Shown: positions 7,643-16,593, counted from the stretch's first letter. The stretch: 64,000 nt of DNA from Myxococcales bacterium (GCA_009692425.1 SHZF01000003.1:104896-168895), one strand, 5' to 3'. Translations and numbers: made by a program. The notes: generated by a model not told the origin, from the letters alone.

Positions 7643-9265
7643 ATGCCCGACGACGCGCTGCACCTCCGAATCCGGGCCGTCGCGCTCCTCCTCGCGGCCA
7701 GCAGCGGCCTGTCGCGCGTGCTGGGCTACGGCCGCGACTGGTTGCTGAACACGCAGTTCGGTGCGACCGGCCAGACCGACGTCTACCAGGCCTCGTTCAC
7801 CGTGCCCGACATGCTCAACTACCTGCTCGCCGGCGGGGCCTTGTCGATCGCGTTCCTGCCCCGCATCGCCGCGCTTTTCGCCGCAGATGCCCAGCAGGCG
7901 AGGCCCACGGCGGAGGGCGAGTCCGGTGCAGCCGATCGCGCCTTCAGCATCGTGTTCACCGCGATGGCGGCGCTCGCTGCCGTGTTCGTGGTGGGGTGCG
8001 AGTTGGCGGCCGAGCCGCTGGTGCGCATGCTCGTGCCCGGGTTCGACGAGGAACGCACGGCCCAGACCGTCACGCTGACGCGCATCGCCTTGCCGGCGCA
8101 GTGGTTCTTCCTTCTCGGCGGCCTCGTGCAGTCGACGCTGCTGGCGCGCCAGTCGTTCCGGGCGTTGGCCCTGACGCCCCTGCTCTACAATGTCGCGATC
8201 ATCGTGGGTGGCTGGATCGGCAGCCGCACCGGCCACATCGAAGGCTTCAGCATCGGCGCGGTGGTGGGTGCGGCACTGGGCGGATTCGTCGTGCCTGTCT
8301 TGGCGGCCCGCGGTCGCCTGCAGTTCACGCCGACGTGGCGGCCGCTCGACCCCGAAGTGCGCTCGTTCCTGTGGCGCGCGCTGCCGCTCATGGTCGGCGT
8401 GAGCCTGACGACGGTCGACGAGTGGCTCGGCCGCGCGTTCGGTTCGCACTTTGAGCCAGGGGCGATCTCGCACCTCGGCGTCGCGCGTCGCCTGATGCTG
8501 GTGCCGATCGCCCTGTTCGGCACGGCGGCCGCCCAAGCGACAGGAGCCTACCTCGCCCGGCTCCATGCTGAAAACGACCGCGCCCGCATGGCCGAACTGC
8601 TCGCGACGACGGTCGCGGCGGTCGTCTCGCTGTCCCTGGCGGCGTCGGCGCTGGCGCTGGCCGTGCCGGAACCGGCGATCGCGCTGCTGTTCGAGTACGG
8701 TCGCTTCGGTCGTGCCGACACCGTGGCGGTCGCCGGCGCCCTGCAGCCGCTGGCTCTCGGCATCGCCGCGTGGGGCGCACAGAGTGTCCTGGCGCGGGCG
8801 TTTTTCGCCACCGGCGATACGTGGCGACCGATGGTGGCGACATCTTGCGTCACGCTTCTGATGCTGCCGGTCTATGCTTTGCTCGCCCGCCACCACATCG
8901 CGGGGCTGGGCCTGGCCGCGACGATCGGCATTGCCGCACAGGCCTGTGCGCTCGGCTGGTTGGCGCAGCGGCGGCTCGGGTTCGACGTGGCGCGCTTTGG
9001 GGCAGGGGCGGCGCGGGCGCTCGGGGTCAGCCTGCTTGCCGGTCTGGCGGCGTCGGCTGTCGACCAGGTGGTGGCCGGCGCGCTCGACCCGGAACTGGCT
9101 CCCTTCTTGCGGCACCTGCTGCGTCTTGGTGCGGCAGTTTCCGCCTGGGCCGTGATCGTTGCCGTCGTCGGCGCCCGCGTGGGCATGCCGGGCTTGCCTG
9201 CGCGCATTTCCGCTCTCGCACTCGGTCGGAGCCCAGGTGCTGGGCCGCCGGAAGACAAGGTCTGA
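7643..9265 (+). CDS. murJ: Lipid II flippase MurJ (MviN)
   Basis: 540 residues. A polytopic MOP-superfamily membrane protein that moves lipid II across the inner membrane for peptidoglycan synthesis. Typical features are the N-terminal SSGLSRVLGYGRDWLL (family S..SR..G..RD), TDVYQASFTVPDMLNYLLAGGALSIAFLP and, in the second half, LLFEYGRFGRADT and the QPLALGIAAWGAQSVLARAFFATGDT stretch (family LFERG.F, ..A.GL....L.R.FYA..DT). About 14 hydrophobic segments are seen and the length is normal. The ATG at 7643 is 7 bp after a possible -10. An AT-rich hairpin begins at its stop codon. Confidence 0.95.
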   Translation: MPDDALHLRIRAVALLLAASSGLSRVLGYGRDWLLNTQFGATGQTDVYQASFTVPDMLNYLLAGGALSIAFLPRIAALFAADAQQARPTAEGESGAADRAFSIVFTAMAALAAVFVVGCELAAEPLVRMLVPGFDEERTAQTVTLTRIALPAQWFFLLGGLVQSTLLARQSFRALALTPLLYNVAIIVGGWIGSRTGHIEGFSIGAVVGAALGGFVVPVLAARGRLQFTPTWRPLDPEVRSFLWRALPLMVGVSLTTVDEWLGRAFGSHFEPGAISHLGVARRLMLVPIALFGTAAAQATGAYLARLHAENDRARMAELLATTVAAVVSLSLAASALALAVPEPAIALLFEYGRFGRADTVAVAGALQPLALGIAAWGAQSVLARAFFATGDTWRPMVATSCVTLLMLPVYALLARHHIAGLGLAATIGIAAQACALGWLAQRRLGFDVARFGAGAARALGVSLLAGLAASAVDQVVAGALDPELAPFLRHLLRLGAAVSAWAVIVAVVGARVGMPGLPARISALALGRSPGAGPPEDKV

Positions 9266-9284
9266 AAACTGCGGAATAGTTTTC
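9264..9284. terminator. AT-rich perfect hairpin at the murJ stop codon
   Basis: A 7-bp perfect inverted repeat, GAAAACT at 9264-9270 and AGTTTTC at 9278-9284, with a 7-base spacer. It starts inside the TGA of murJ. The stem is unusually AT-rich for this genome, and the right arm carries a run of four T. It could end murJ transcription or be an operator for the lipoprotein gene 130 bp downstream. Confidence 0.4.
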
Positions 9285-9412
9285 CAGTTGCGAGGCGATG
9301 CCGGTACGTGTACGGTGGGAGTGTCGCGCGCTCATCCGACGCCCCGACCACCGTAGCCCCGCGCGCACATCTTCCGACCCCGGTCCGCGCCCGGTGCCCC
9401 AAAGGAGATTCC

Positions 9413-10792
9413 ATGCGTTTCCTCCACACCCCCCTGCTGGCAGCGTCCCTCACCGCCGCATCTGCCTTGGCCGCCTGCGATCAGCAAGCCGACATCTGCT
9501 CGTCGGCCGGCGGCGTCACGGTGTGCGGCGACTTCGGTACGGCCTCGTGGGTCGTGGCGCCCGGCCTCGCCGTCGAGTGGCCGCCCGTCGCGATTGACGA
9601 CGGCCGCATCGTGCTCGCGCGCGGCTCTGGATTGGTGCAAGTCGATCGCACCGGCAAGCTGAGTTCGGTCGCCAAGTTCGACGCTCCGTCGGCCGCGCCC
9701 TCTGCCGACACCGATGGGACGCTTTTCGTCGCCAGTGGCACCACATCGACTTCGGTGCGCTCGCTCTCCAACGTCGCGGGAGCCGACGCCCACTGGGTGG
9801 CGTCCGTCCCCGGCGCGCCCGCGGGCACACCGCCTACGATCGGCAAGGGCGTCGTCCACGTTGCCACGGGCAGCGCCGCCTCGGCCACCACGGCGCTGCA
9901 CACTTTGCAGGCGAACGACGGCAAGGTGCTGAAGACGCGCCAGAATGCCTCGCCGGCCGCCGTGATGGAAGACGGCTCGCTGCGCTACTTGTCCCAGACC
10001 ACCGGCACCGACGGCTTCTCGGGTCCGTCGTTGTTCCGCAAGCTGATCGCGGAGCAAGCCTCGGGCGCGATCGCGTGGGGGCACGAAGACGCGCAGGGCA
10101 TCGTCGATTTCGCCCCGGGCCCCGCCGGCGAGACGTACATCGTGACGGGTGGCACCCACCAACTGCGGCGCATCTCGGCCCAGGGCAACGTCGAATGGTC
10201 ATTCAGCGCTCCGTGCCAGGACTGCACGGTGGCGGCCGCTCCGACCGTGACCGGCGATGTCGTCTACTTTCCGGTGTGGGAGCGCCACGACCAGGAGCTG
10301 ATCGACCCGCTGTACGCGCTCGACGCCAAGACGGGCGCGTTGCGGTGGACGTACGATGGCTTCAACACGAAGCGCTCGAACTTCGCCGCCTACAAGTACT
10401 TGAACCCGGCTTCGGCCGCGACCTCGGCACCGATCGACACCACGCACACGAAGCACCACCCGGCTGGTCGGCCGGTGGTGGCGCACGACCGCACGCTGTT
10501 CGTCTCGACCGACGGCGCGGTGTCGGCGCTCGACAAGAATGGCCAGATCATCGGTGTCGCGATTTACGATACGAGCGCGGGCGAGACGTCGTCGACTGGC
10601 GAGTTCGGTCGCACAGCGAACACCTGGATCGTGCCGGGCGTCCGTCCGTCGCCGGTGCTCGGTGCCGATGGCACGCTGTATGTGTGGGACGGCTCGACGA
10701 TCCGTGCGTTCGCCACCAAGAAGCCGGCCGCGCGCGAAGTGTGGGTGGCGCCGTTTGGTGGCCCGTCGAACTCGGGGCGCGTGCCGATGTAG
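9413..10792 (+). CDS. Lipoprotein with a PQQ-like beta-propeller
   Basis: 459 residues. The signal MRFLHTPLLAASLTAASALAAC gives a lipobox ending at Cys22. The body is made of about seven sheet-forming repeats with blades such as VYFPVWERHD, DPLYALDAKTGALRWTYDG, TLFVSTDGAVSALDKNGQI and TLYVWDGSTIRAFATK. The A-L-D-x-x-T-G-x-x-x-W pattern is that of PQQ/quinoprotein-type propellers (also BamB). No PQQ ligands or enzyme motifs are evident, so a binding or scaffold role in the envelope is likely. The start is fixed by a strong Shine-Dalgarno AAAGGAG 5 bases before the ATG at 9413; an earlier in-frame start at 9308 has none. Confidence 0.75.
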   Translation: MRFLHTPLLAASLTAASALAACDQQADICSSAGGVTVCGDFGTASWVVAPGLAVEWPPVAIDDGRIVLARGSGLVQVDRTGKLSSVAKFDAPSAAPSADTDGTLFVASGTTSTSVRSLSNVAGADAHWVASVPGAPAGTPPTIGKGVVHVATGSAASATTALHTLQANDGKVLKTRQNASPAAVMEDGSLRYLSQTTGTDGFSGPSLFRKLIAEQASGAIAWGHEDAQGIVDFAPGPAGETYIVTGGTHQLRRISAQGNVEWSFSAPCQDCTVAAAPTVTGDVVYFPVWERHDQELIDPLYALDAKTGALRWTYDGFNTKRSNFAAYKYLNPASAATSAPIDTTHTKHHPAGRPVVAHDRTLFVSTDGAVSALDKNGQIIGVAIYDTSAGETSSTGEFGRTANTWIVPGVRPSPVLGADGTLYVWDGSTIRAFATKKPAAREVWVAPFGGPSNSGRVPM

Positions 10793-10816
10793 CAAGGTAG
10801 GGCCAGGCGTCTGTCG

Positions 10817-11575
10817 TTGTCTCCTCACGTATGCTCCAGCGTGGCGTGTCTGGCTTGGCTCAGCGTCGCCGCTTGCTCCCATGCGACGCTTCAGGTTGAG
10901 CCGACCTCTGCGCCCGGCGCCGACTTTCGGGGCACCCGCTACGATCGGCCGGCGCCCTTGCCCGCCAGCGCGCCTCAGCCGGGGCCAGAAACGGACCCCG
11001 CAGCGTCGCTTGCACCCACGGACGTGACGCTGCGGCCCGCTGGCGGTCATCAGGATGTCGGACTGATGCTACAGGTGCGCAACGCGGCGACGCGCGATCG
11101 AGAGGTGGAGCGCATGGTGCGGCGCTACGTCGCGTTCGTTCGCACGATGGTCGATGGTTCGGCGCCGCGGGCGCTCACGGGCTCTCCCGACACCAGCGAC
11201 CCGATCGTGCTGCTCCGCCTCCATGCGGGGCTTGTCCGCGAACTCGGCAACCTCCTGCACACGGCCACCGTGCTCCAAGAGCGCCTCGAAGAACTCTCGA
11301 TCCTCTACGGCATCGACCTGCAAGGCCCCGTCGATGCGCCACGGCGCGCCGGGCGCGTGCGGTTGCTGGTCCGGGTGTGCAGTTGCATTCGCCGCGACGC
11401 CGAAGCCCGCGTGGCGCAAGGGCAGTTCTATAGCGATGCCCAGCGCGGCGGCAGGTCCGACGCCGATCTGCGGGCTGAGCGCTCGAATAGTCGCGCCACC
11501 GCCGACGACCTCGCAATGCTGGCGCGCACCGTCGATTGTTCACGGCTGGCGATGAAGACGTTTCCCCGGGATTGA
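10817..11575 (+). CDS. Putative lipoprotein, unknown function
   Basis: 252 residues starting at a TTG: MSPHVCSSVACLAWLSVAACSHA, where LSVAAC makes a plausible lipobox. A proline/alanine-rich linker (about residues 30-60) precedes a helical part with charged and leucine-rich stretches (VERMVRRYVAFVRTMV, LLRLHAGLVRELGNLLHTATVLQERLEELS). No family was recognised. It lies 24 bp after the propeller lipoprotein and 8 bp before mutM on the same strand, so the three are probably co-transcribed. Confidence 0.55.
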   Translation: MSPHVCSSVACLAWLSVAACSHATLQVEPTSAPGADFRGTRYDRPAPLPASAPQPGPETDPAASLAPTDVTLRPAGGHQDVGLMLQVRNAATRDREVERMVRRYVAFVRTMVDGSAPRALTGSPDTSDPIVLLRLHAGLVRELGNLLHTATVLQERLEELSILYGIDLQGPVDAPRRAGRVRLLVRVCSCIRRDAEARVAQGQFYSDAQRGGRSDADLRAERSNSRATADDLAMLARTVDCSRLAMKTFPRD

Positions 11576-11583
11576 GTGCTCAC

Positions 11584-12435
11584 GTGCCCGAACTGCCCGA
11601 AGTCGAAACCGTGTGCCGCCACCTGGCCGGCTGGCTGCCCGGCGCCGAGTTGATCGACGCGGCGTTCTCACGGCCGGACCTGCGCTACCCGATGCCTGCC
11701 GCGGCGATCGAGGCCCTGTGCGGCCGACGCTGTGCCGGCGTGCGGCGCCGCGCGAAGTACCTGCTCCTCGATATCGAGGCCTTGGGGGCTGCGCCCGCAT
11801 GGACGGTGCTGATCCACCTCGGCATGAGTGGTCGCGTGTCGGTCGATGACCTCGACCCCTTGCAGGGCTGGCGGCGCCACGAGCACTGGCGCCTGCAGTG
11901 GCGGGGTGCGCGCGGCCCGTTCGCGCTGCACGGCGTCGATCCGCGCCGTTTCGGGGCCCTGCTCGCGTTCCCCGCCGCCCACGAGGCCGAACATCCGCTG
12001 CTGGCGGGTCTGGGTCCCGAACCCTTCGGCCCACACTTCACGCCCCGTGCCATGCAAGCCGCCGCGATGGGCCGCACGACGTCGATCAAGGCCTGGTTGC
12101 TCGATGCCCGCTCGGTGGCCGGCGTCGGCAACATCTACGCTTCCGAGGCGTGTTGGCGGGCCCGGCTCGACCCGCGCCGCCCGGTCGGGTCGTTGTCGGC
12201 AGTCCAGTGCGCGGCACTCGTCGCGGCCGTGCGCTCCGTGCTCGACGAAGCGATCGCGGCGGGAGGGACCACGTTGCGTGACTTCGTGAGCGGCGATGGG
12301 TCGCCCGGCTACTTCCAGCAGCGGCTCGACGCCTATGGCCGCCACGGCGAGCCCTGCCCGCGCTGCACGGCCACGATCGTGCGGGTCGTCCAAGGCCAGC
12401 GCGCAACGTTCCTGTGCGAGGCGTGCCAGCGCTGA
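11584..12435 (+). CDS. mutM: Formamidopyrimidine-DNA glycosylase MutM (Fpg)
   Basis: 283 residues. A bifunctional glycosylase/AP lyase that removes 8-oxoguanine and formamidopyrimidines from DNA. After Met removal the catalytic Pro is first (PELPEVETV), followed by Glu. The conserved Lys is in GVRRRAKYLLLDI, the intercalating region IHLGMSGR is present, and GVGNIYASEACW is the helix-two-turn-helix. The C-terminal zinc finger is CPRC...CEAC. The GTG at 11584 is the only start that places Pro second; earlier starts would bury the nucleophile. A degraded second Fpg/Nei gene lies at 48.5 kb. Confidence 0.95.
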   Translation: MPELPEVETVCRHLAGWLPGAELIDAAFSRPDLRYPMPAAAIEALCGRRCAGVRRRAKYLLLDIEALGAAPAWTVLIHLGMSGRVSVDDLDPLQGWRRHEHWRLQWRGARGPFALHGVDPRRFGALLAFPAAHEAEHPLLAGLGPEPFGPHFTPRAMQAAAMGRTTSIKAWLLDARSVAGVGNIYASEACWRARLDPRRPVGSLSAVQCAALVAAVRSVLDEAIAAGGTTLRDFVSGDGSPGYFQQRLDAYGRHGEPCPRCTATIVRVVQGQRATFLCEACQR

Positions 12436-12443
12436 TGCAGATG

Positions 12444-12470
12444 CTGCAAGTCCTACTTGCGGAAGTTTTT
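12444..12470 (+). terminator. Rho-independent-like terminator after mutM
   Basis: GCAAGT (12446-12451), loop CCT, ACTTGC (12455-12460), extendable to 8 bp with a wobble pair. A run of five T follows at 12466-12470 on the plus strand. It overlaps the end of the convergent small membrane protein gene. Confidence 0.5.
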
Positions 12471-12788
12471 CTGGTAGGCCTCGTTCGTCTGGCTGCCTGA
12501 GCCCGCCGACGTCGAGTGGCCCATTTCGCCGAGGGACTTGGCCTTGTCGCTGGCGGCGTCGAGCGAGGCTTCGGCGTCGCCTTTGAGCACGTGCCACGCC
12601 CGCTGGGTCCGCTCGACGGTCAGCACGCCCTGCCAGAACCCGGCGCCGATGACCAGCACGATCGTCGCGAACACCACAAACACAAGGTGGCGCGTCCACT
12701 GGTACAGCACATAGCCGGCGATCACCGCGAGCGCGAGCACGATGTAGGCGCGCGGGCCGAGGTAGTCGAGGTCGAACAGTTCCGTCAC
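12453..12788 (-). CDS. Small two-helix membrane protein
   Basis: 111 residues, unknown function. Two hydrophobic helices, AYIVLALAVIAGYVLYQW and HLVFVVFATIVLVIGAGFW, are followed by a polar C-terminal tail (TVERTQRAWHVLKGDAEASLDAASDKAKSLGEM...). The topology suggests both ends are in the cytoplasm. The GTG at 12788 overlaps the TGA that ends the read-through frame of the rhodanese gene (GTGA), which indicates the two genes evolved as one translational unit. Confidence 0.6.
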   Translation of the reverse strand: MTELFDLDYLGPRAYIVLALAVIAGYVLYQWTRHLVFVVFATIVLVIGAGFWQGVLTVERTQRAWHVLKGDAEASLDAASDKAKSLGEMGHSTSAGSGSQTNEAYQKNFRK

Positions 12789-13282
12789 TGCGGGCCTCCC
12801 GGCGCGATGGGCACAGCGGCAGTCTCGACGGGCAGGGCGGCCTTCTCCCAGCCCTTGATGCCGTCCGTCATCACCCACACGTTCGTCCAGCCCAGCGTTG
12901 CCGCGACACGCGCGGCTTCATGCGAGACCATTCAGGTTGGACTCGAACAGTAGAAGACGACGCGCGCGGCATGGTTCGTGGGCAGCCGGTCGGCCTTGAT
13001 CTCGTCCTTGGCCAGCCACACCGCGCCCGGCACGTGGCCCTTGTCGAAGCGCTCGCGGCGGTTGACGTCGAACACGAAAAGTTCGGGCCGGGCCTGCTGG
13101 GCGTCGTGAAGCTCAGCGGCGGTCAGCGTGCGGAACGGTTCGGCGGGCTTGGCGACGAATTTTTCGCTGACTTCGCAAGGGGGTTCGCCGGCTGCGCTGG
13201 ACTGTGCGGGTGCACCGCTGCAGGCAGCCATCAGCGCGGCGGTCGTGCACGCCATCGGAAGAAGGGGGCGCCGGACGGACAT
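12785..13282 (-). CDS. Rhodanese-like lipoprotein with in-frame TGA; candidate selenoprotein
   Basis: Read through the TGA at 12934-12932, this gene encodes 165 residues. A lipoprotein signal (MSVRRPLLPM..., lipobox LMAAC, Cys21) precedes a single rhodanese domain: LTAAELHDAQ, LFVFDVNRRERFDKGHVPGAVWL, then the active-site loop VVFYCSSPT. The TGA comes at codon 117, and the frame continues with MVSHEAARVAATLGW, NVWVMTDGIKGWEKAALPVE, exactly the rest of a rhodanese. Related proteins, as I recall them, read Y-C-x-N-P-x-C at this loop, so TGA stands where a second Cys is usual, five residues after catalytic Cys112. The frame ends in a TGA overlapping the next gene's GTG. Selenocysteine is the preferred reading; a nonsense mutation (a 116-residue product ending at 12932) is the alternative. 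Confidence 0.6.
12900..12916 (-). other. Candidate bacterial SECIS hairpin
   Basis: On the minus strand, 15 bases after the TGA, a perfect 6-bp stem GCCGCG/CGCGGC closes the 5-base loop CGTGT. The loop begins 21 bases after the TGA and has G at its second position. This fits the published bacterial SECIS pattern as I remember it (loop 16-37 bases downstream, a G in the first two loop bases). Such hairpins also arise by chance in GC-rich DNA. Confidence 0.45.
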
Positions 13283-13620
13283 TGCGGACCTCACGTGCGG
13301 TGCGTCGGTCGTGCCGGCACCACAAGGTGTTGGCGTACACCAAGTGGGCCCGATGCGCCAGCGGATCGTGCGGCCCCCGATCCGCCGCCTTCGGCGCATT
13401 TCGTTGTTGCCGTCGTCGGTTGGCGGTTCGACGTGCCCGGTGTACGCCTTCACCGTCAACCTCCTAGGCGCATAGAACTGCATCCGAATTCGGCGTTCGG
13501 GAAACGTTGGCTGGTGGATCCGCGGCGGGTCCTGACTCTCGGATTGGAAAGCCGCCCCGCCGCGTCGTACCCTGCTCGTGTCTGCAGACGGGCGTGTTCC
13601 GTCCGACGTGGGTGGGTTCG
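13283..13620. other. Divergent intergenic region
   Basis: 338 bp between the rhodanese gene (minus) and the first Cys-repeat gene (plus). No credible gene is seen. It contains the 10-bp palindrome CCGAATTCGG (13484-13493) and must hold the promoters of both genes, but no clear hexamers stand out. Confidence 0.5.
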
Positions 13621-16593
13621 ATGCACGCAACTCGCTTTCGAGCCCCCGTCCATCGAGGGACGGCTCCTGAGTGGCCGACTGGCAACCCACGGTGGGTCCT
13701 CGCCAGCATGGTTGCTACGGCACTGGCCGCGTGCAGCGATCCGGCCGCCACCGGCGGACCGTCGGCCTCGGCCACGAAGGGGACCGCGCTTTTCGACGGC
13801 GGCACGCTGCTCGACGGGGCCGCGAAGGCAGACGCCAAGGCCGCGGACCTCGGCACGAGCGTCGCCGACGACGGCAGCGGCGGAGCGCAACCTGGCGAGG
13901 GTTTCGGGCCAGACGGGCTCGCGACGACCGCCGCGTCTGGCACGGCAGACGCCGCCGCAGTTCTGGTGGCGGACGCAGCGAACGCAACGGATGGACCCGG
14001 TGCCGGCCCCGCGTGCCAGGCCAACGACGATTGCCCGAGCGGATTCTGCGTCGAGACGGCGGCAGGTCTGGTGTGTGCGCCGCTGTGCGGGGCGGCGTGC
14101 CCCTCCGACTGGCAGTGCAAGGCCACAGTTGCGGCGAACGGCGACGCGATCAACGTGTGCTTCCCGGTGTTTGCGCGCCTGTGCGACCCGTGCTCCGGCC
14201 ACGCCGCCTGCAACGCGCCGGGCGCCGCGGCCAACTTGTGCCTGCCGGCGGGACCGACGGGGAGTTTCTGTGGCGTGGCGTGCGACCCGGCCGCCGCGAA
14301 CGCCTGCCCCGCGGGCTTCGGCTGCGTCGCGGCCGCATCTGGCGCGACACCCACCTACCAGTGCGTGCGCAAGGCGGGCGACTGCCCGTGCAGCGCTGCG
14401 GCCGTCGCCAAGCAACTCGCCACCGTCTGCAGCCACGACAACGCGGCGGGGTCCTGCAAGGGCACGCGCACGTGTGCGAGCGGCGCGCTGTCGGTTTGCG
14501 ACGCCGCCGTGCCTGCAGCGGAGACGTGCAACGGCCAGGACGACGACTGCGACGGGACGACCGACACGGTGGCGACGGAGCCGTGCGAGAAGAAGTCGGC
14601 GCTTGGCATTTGCCTAGGAAAGGTGACGGGTTGTGCCAACGGCAAGCCGGCCTGCGACGCCAAGGAGCCCGCGGTCGAGACGTGCAACGCCCAGGACGAT
14701 GACTGCGATGGCAAGACCGATGAGGACCTGTGCGAAGACGGCAGCGCGTGCACCCAGGGCAAGTGCAATCCCGACGGCTCGTGCCAGCAGGCGCCCGTCA
14801 ATGGACCGAAGTGCGACGACGGCAACGTGTGCACCGAACTCGACGTGTGCAAGGCCGGCGCGTGCCAGGGCGGCGGTGGGTTGGCCTGTGACGATCAGAA
14901 CGCGTGCTCCGCCGACACCTGCGACCCGCTGAAGGGCTGTGCGCACGCGCCCCAGGACGGCGCGTGTGCCGACGACGGCAACCCGTGCACGCTCGATCAG
15001 TGCGCCAACGGGAAGTGCGCCCACCCGGCGGCATCGAGCGGCGCAGCGTGCCCGGATGACGGCAAGCCGTGTACCGCAGATACCTGCGCGGGCTCTGCGT
15101 GCACGCACCCACCCAAGCCGGCTGCGACCCCGTGCCCCGACGACGGCAATGCGTGCACGGTCGACGCCTGCGACGGCGTGGGCGCTTGCAATGGCACCAC
15201 CAAGGACTGCTCTGCACAGGACGGCCCGTGCACGGTGGGACAATGTTCCGTGAAAACGGGCGCGTGCAGCGCCGCCCCGCAGCCGGGCGCCTGCGACGAC
15301 GCCAACCCTTGCACAGTCAACGACCAGTGTGGCGCGGGCATGTGCAGCGGCACGGCCAAGGACTGCAGCGCTCTCGCCAACGCCTGCAACGCGGGCCAGT
15401 GCAGTGCGGGGCAATGCGTCCAGAAAGCCAAGGCCGGCGGCTGCGACGACGGCGACGCGTGCACGGCCGGCGACGCGTGTGGTGGCGGGTCGTGCAAGGG
15501 CAAGGCGCTCGACTGCTCGCCGCTGTCGGGGGCGTGTGCGGTCGGCCTGTGCGCGGGCGGCCAGTGCACGGCGCAGCTCAAGGCGAACGGAACCGGCTGT
15601 GACGACGGCAATCCGTGCACCGCCACAGATGTGTGCAAGACCGGCACGTGCGGCGGCGCGCCGAAAGATTGCTCGGCGAGCGGCGATGCCTGCAACGTCG
15701 GCGTGTGCACAAACGGAGCGTGCGCGAAGAGCCCGAAACCAGCCGGAAGCGCGTGCAGCGACGGCAATCCGTGCACCCTCGAAGCCTGCAGTGGGGGCTC
15801 GTGCAAGGCGACGGCCATCGATTGTTCGGCGTTGGCCGACGCGTGCAACGACGGCGTGTGCGCGGGCGGCGCTTGCCTGAAGAAGACGAAGAACGACGGC
15901 ACCGGGTGCAGCGACGGCAACGCCTGTACCGACGACCAGTGCAAGGCCGGCAAGTGCACCGGCGCGCCGAAGAACTGCTCCGCTTCTGCCGACGTGTGCA
16001 ACGACGCGATGTGCGCCGGCGGCGTGTGCGGCAAGAAACCGAAAGCGACCGGCACGCCGTGCACGGACGGCTCGACGTGTACGACCGGCGACGCGTGCTC
16101 CGGTGGCGCGTGCACGGGGAACTCGACGGCCGACGGCTACGAGCCCAACGCGACGAGCCCCGGCAAGGTCTTGGCAGCAAAGGGAGATTGCGACGAGGCG
16201 AGCTCGCTGTCGGCGACGATCAGTCCAGGCTCCGACATCGACTGGTTCACGTTCGCTGCAAACGACAACACGTTCTGCACGATCAAGCCGAGCGTCGCGC
16301 TGAAGAACCTGGCGGCGGATTACGACGTCTGCATCTGGTTCAAGTGCAGCAGCGGCAAGACCGGCGAGGGCACCGTGTCCTGCGTGGCCGGTGCCAAGGT
16401 GTCGGGCGGGCCGGGCAGCACGTGGGGTTGCTGTTCGACGAACTCCGGAACGACGGGCGAACTGGCCAAGCTGGCCCCGACGTGCTCGTTCGGCGCGCTG
16501 GGGGATGAGTCGGGCACGGTGTCGGTGCGGGTCCAACCCAAGGCGGGCGCGGTATGCGGCGGGTACTCGCTCGAGTGGAGCGCGAAAAACTGA
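13621..16593 (+). CDS. Large cysteine-repeat lipoprotein with MopE-like motifs
   Basis: About 990 residues. A probable lipoprotein signal (VLASMVATALAAC) is followed by a low-complexity Ala/Gly linker. A Cys-rich body begins with EGF-like blocks (CQANDDCPSGFC...), then two MopE-type motifs (ETCNGQDDDCDGTTD and a near copy). More than ten repeats of the form CDDGNPCTxxDxCxxGxCxG follow, alternating with DCSALxxxCNxGxC. The last 150 residues (YEPNATSPGKVLAA... IDWFTF...) resemble a pre-peptidase-type beta domain. The Cys pairs would form many disulfides outside the cell. Likely a surface or adhesion protein. The start is uncertain: ATG 13621 is chosen, and an ATG at 13708 gives a shorter signal. 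Confidence 0.75.
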   Translation: MHATRFRAPVHRGTAPEWPTGNPRWVLASMVATALAACSDPAATGGPSASATKGTALFDGGTLLDGAAKADAKAADLGTSVADDGSGGAQPGEGFGPDGLATTAASGTADAAAVLVADAANATDGPGAGPACQANDDCPSGFCVETAAGLVCAPLCGAACPSDWQCKATVAANGDAINVCFPVFARLCDPCSGHAACNAPGAAANLCLPAGPTGSFCGVACDPAAANACPAGFGCVAAASGATPTYQCVRKAGDCPCSAAAVAKQLATVCSHDNAAGSCKGTRTCASGALSVCDAAVPAAETCNGQDDDCDGTTDTVATEPCEKKSALGICLGKVTGCANGKPACDAKEPAVETCNAQDDDCDGKTDEDLCEDGSACTQGKCNPDGSCQQAPVNGPKCDDGNVCTELDVCKAGACQGGGGLACDDQNACSADTCDPLKGCAHAPQDGACADDGNPCTLDQCANGKCAHPAASSGAACPDDGKPCTADTCAGSACTHPPKPAATPCPDDGNACTVDACDGVGACNGTTKDCSAQDGPCTVGQCSVKTGACSAAPQPGACDDANPCTVNDQCGAGMCSGTAKDCSALANACNAGQCSAGQCVQKAKAGGCDDGDACTAGDACGGGSCKGKALDCSPLSGACAVGLCAGGQCTAQLKANGTGCDDGNPCTATDVCKTGTCGGAPKDCSASGDACNVGVCTNGACAKSPKPAGSACSDGNPCTLEACSGGSCKATAIDCSALADACNDGVCAGGACLKKTKNDGTGCSDGNACTDDQCKAGKCTGAPKNCSASADVCNDAMCAGGVCGKKPKATGTPCTDGSTCTTGDACSGGACTGNSTADGYEPNATSPGKVLAAKGDCDEASSLSATISPGSDIDWFTFAANDNTFCTIKPSVALKNLAADYDVCIWFKCSSGKTGEGTVSCVAGAKVSGGPGSTWGCCSTNSGTTGELAKLAPTCSFGALGDESGTVSVRVQPKAGAVCGGYSLEWSAKN
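14520..16115 (+). repeat. Imperfect coding repeats in the first Cys-repeat gene
   Basis: The DNA recurrently reads tgcgacgacggcaa-ccgtgcacc and near variants at intervals of roughly 100-130 bp, matching the CDDGNPCT protein repeat. The copies have diverged, so this is an old in-frame expansion. Confidence 0.6.

Noticed and set aside
12932..12934. TGA read as Trp (altered code)
   Set aside because: TGA is plainly used as a stop in many intact genes here, including GTGA/ATGA overlaps such as uppP and iscU.
13478..13494. 17-bp sequence shared (inverted) with 58804-58820 (GCCGAATTCGGATGCAG)
   Set aside because: A single pair of this length is close to chance in 64 kb with biased composition, and the positions relative to genes differ. 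Worth only a genome-wide count.
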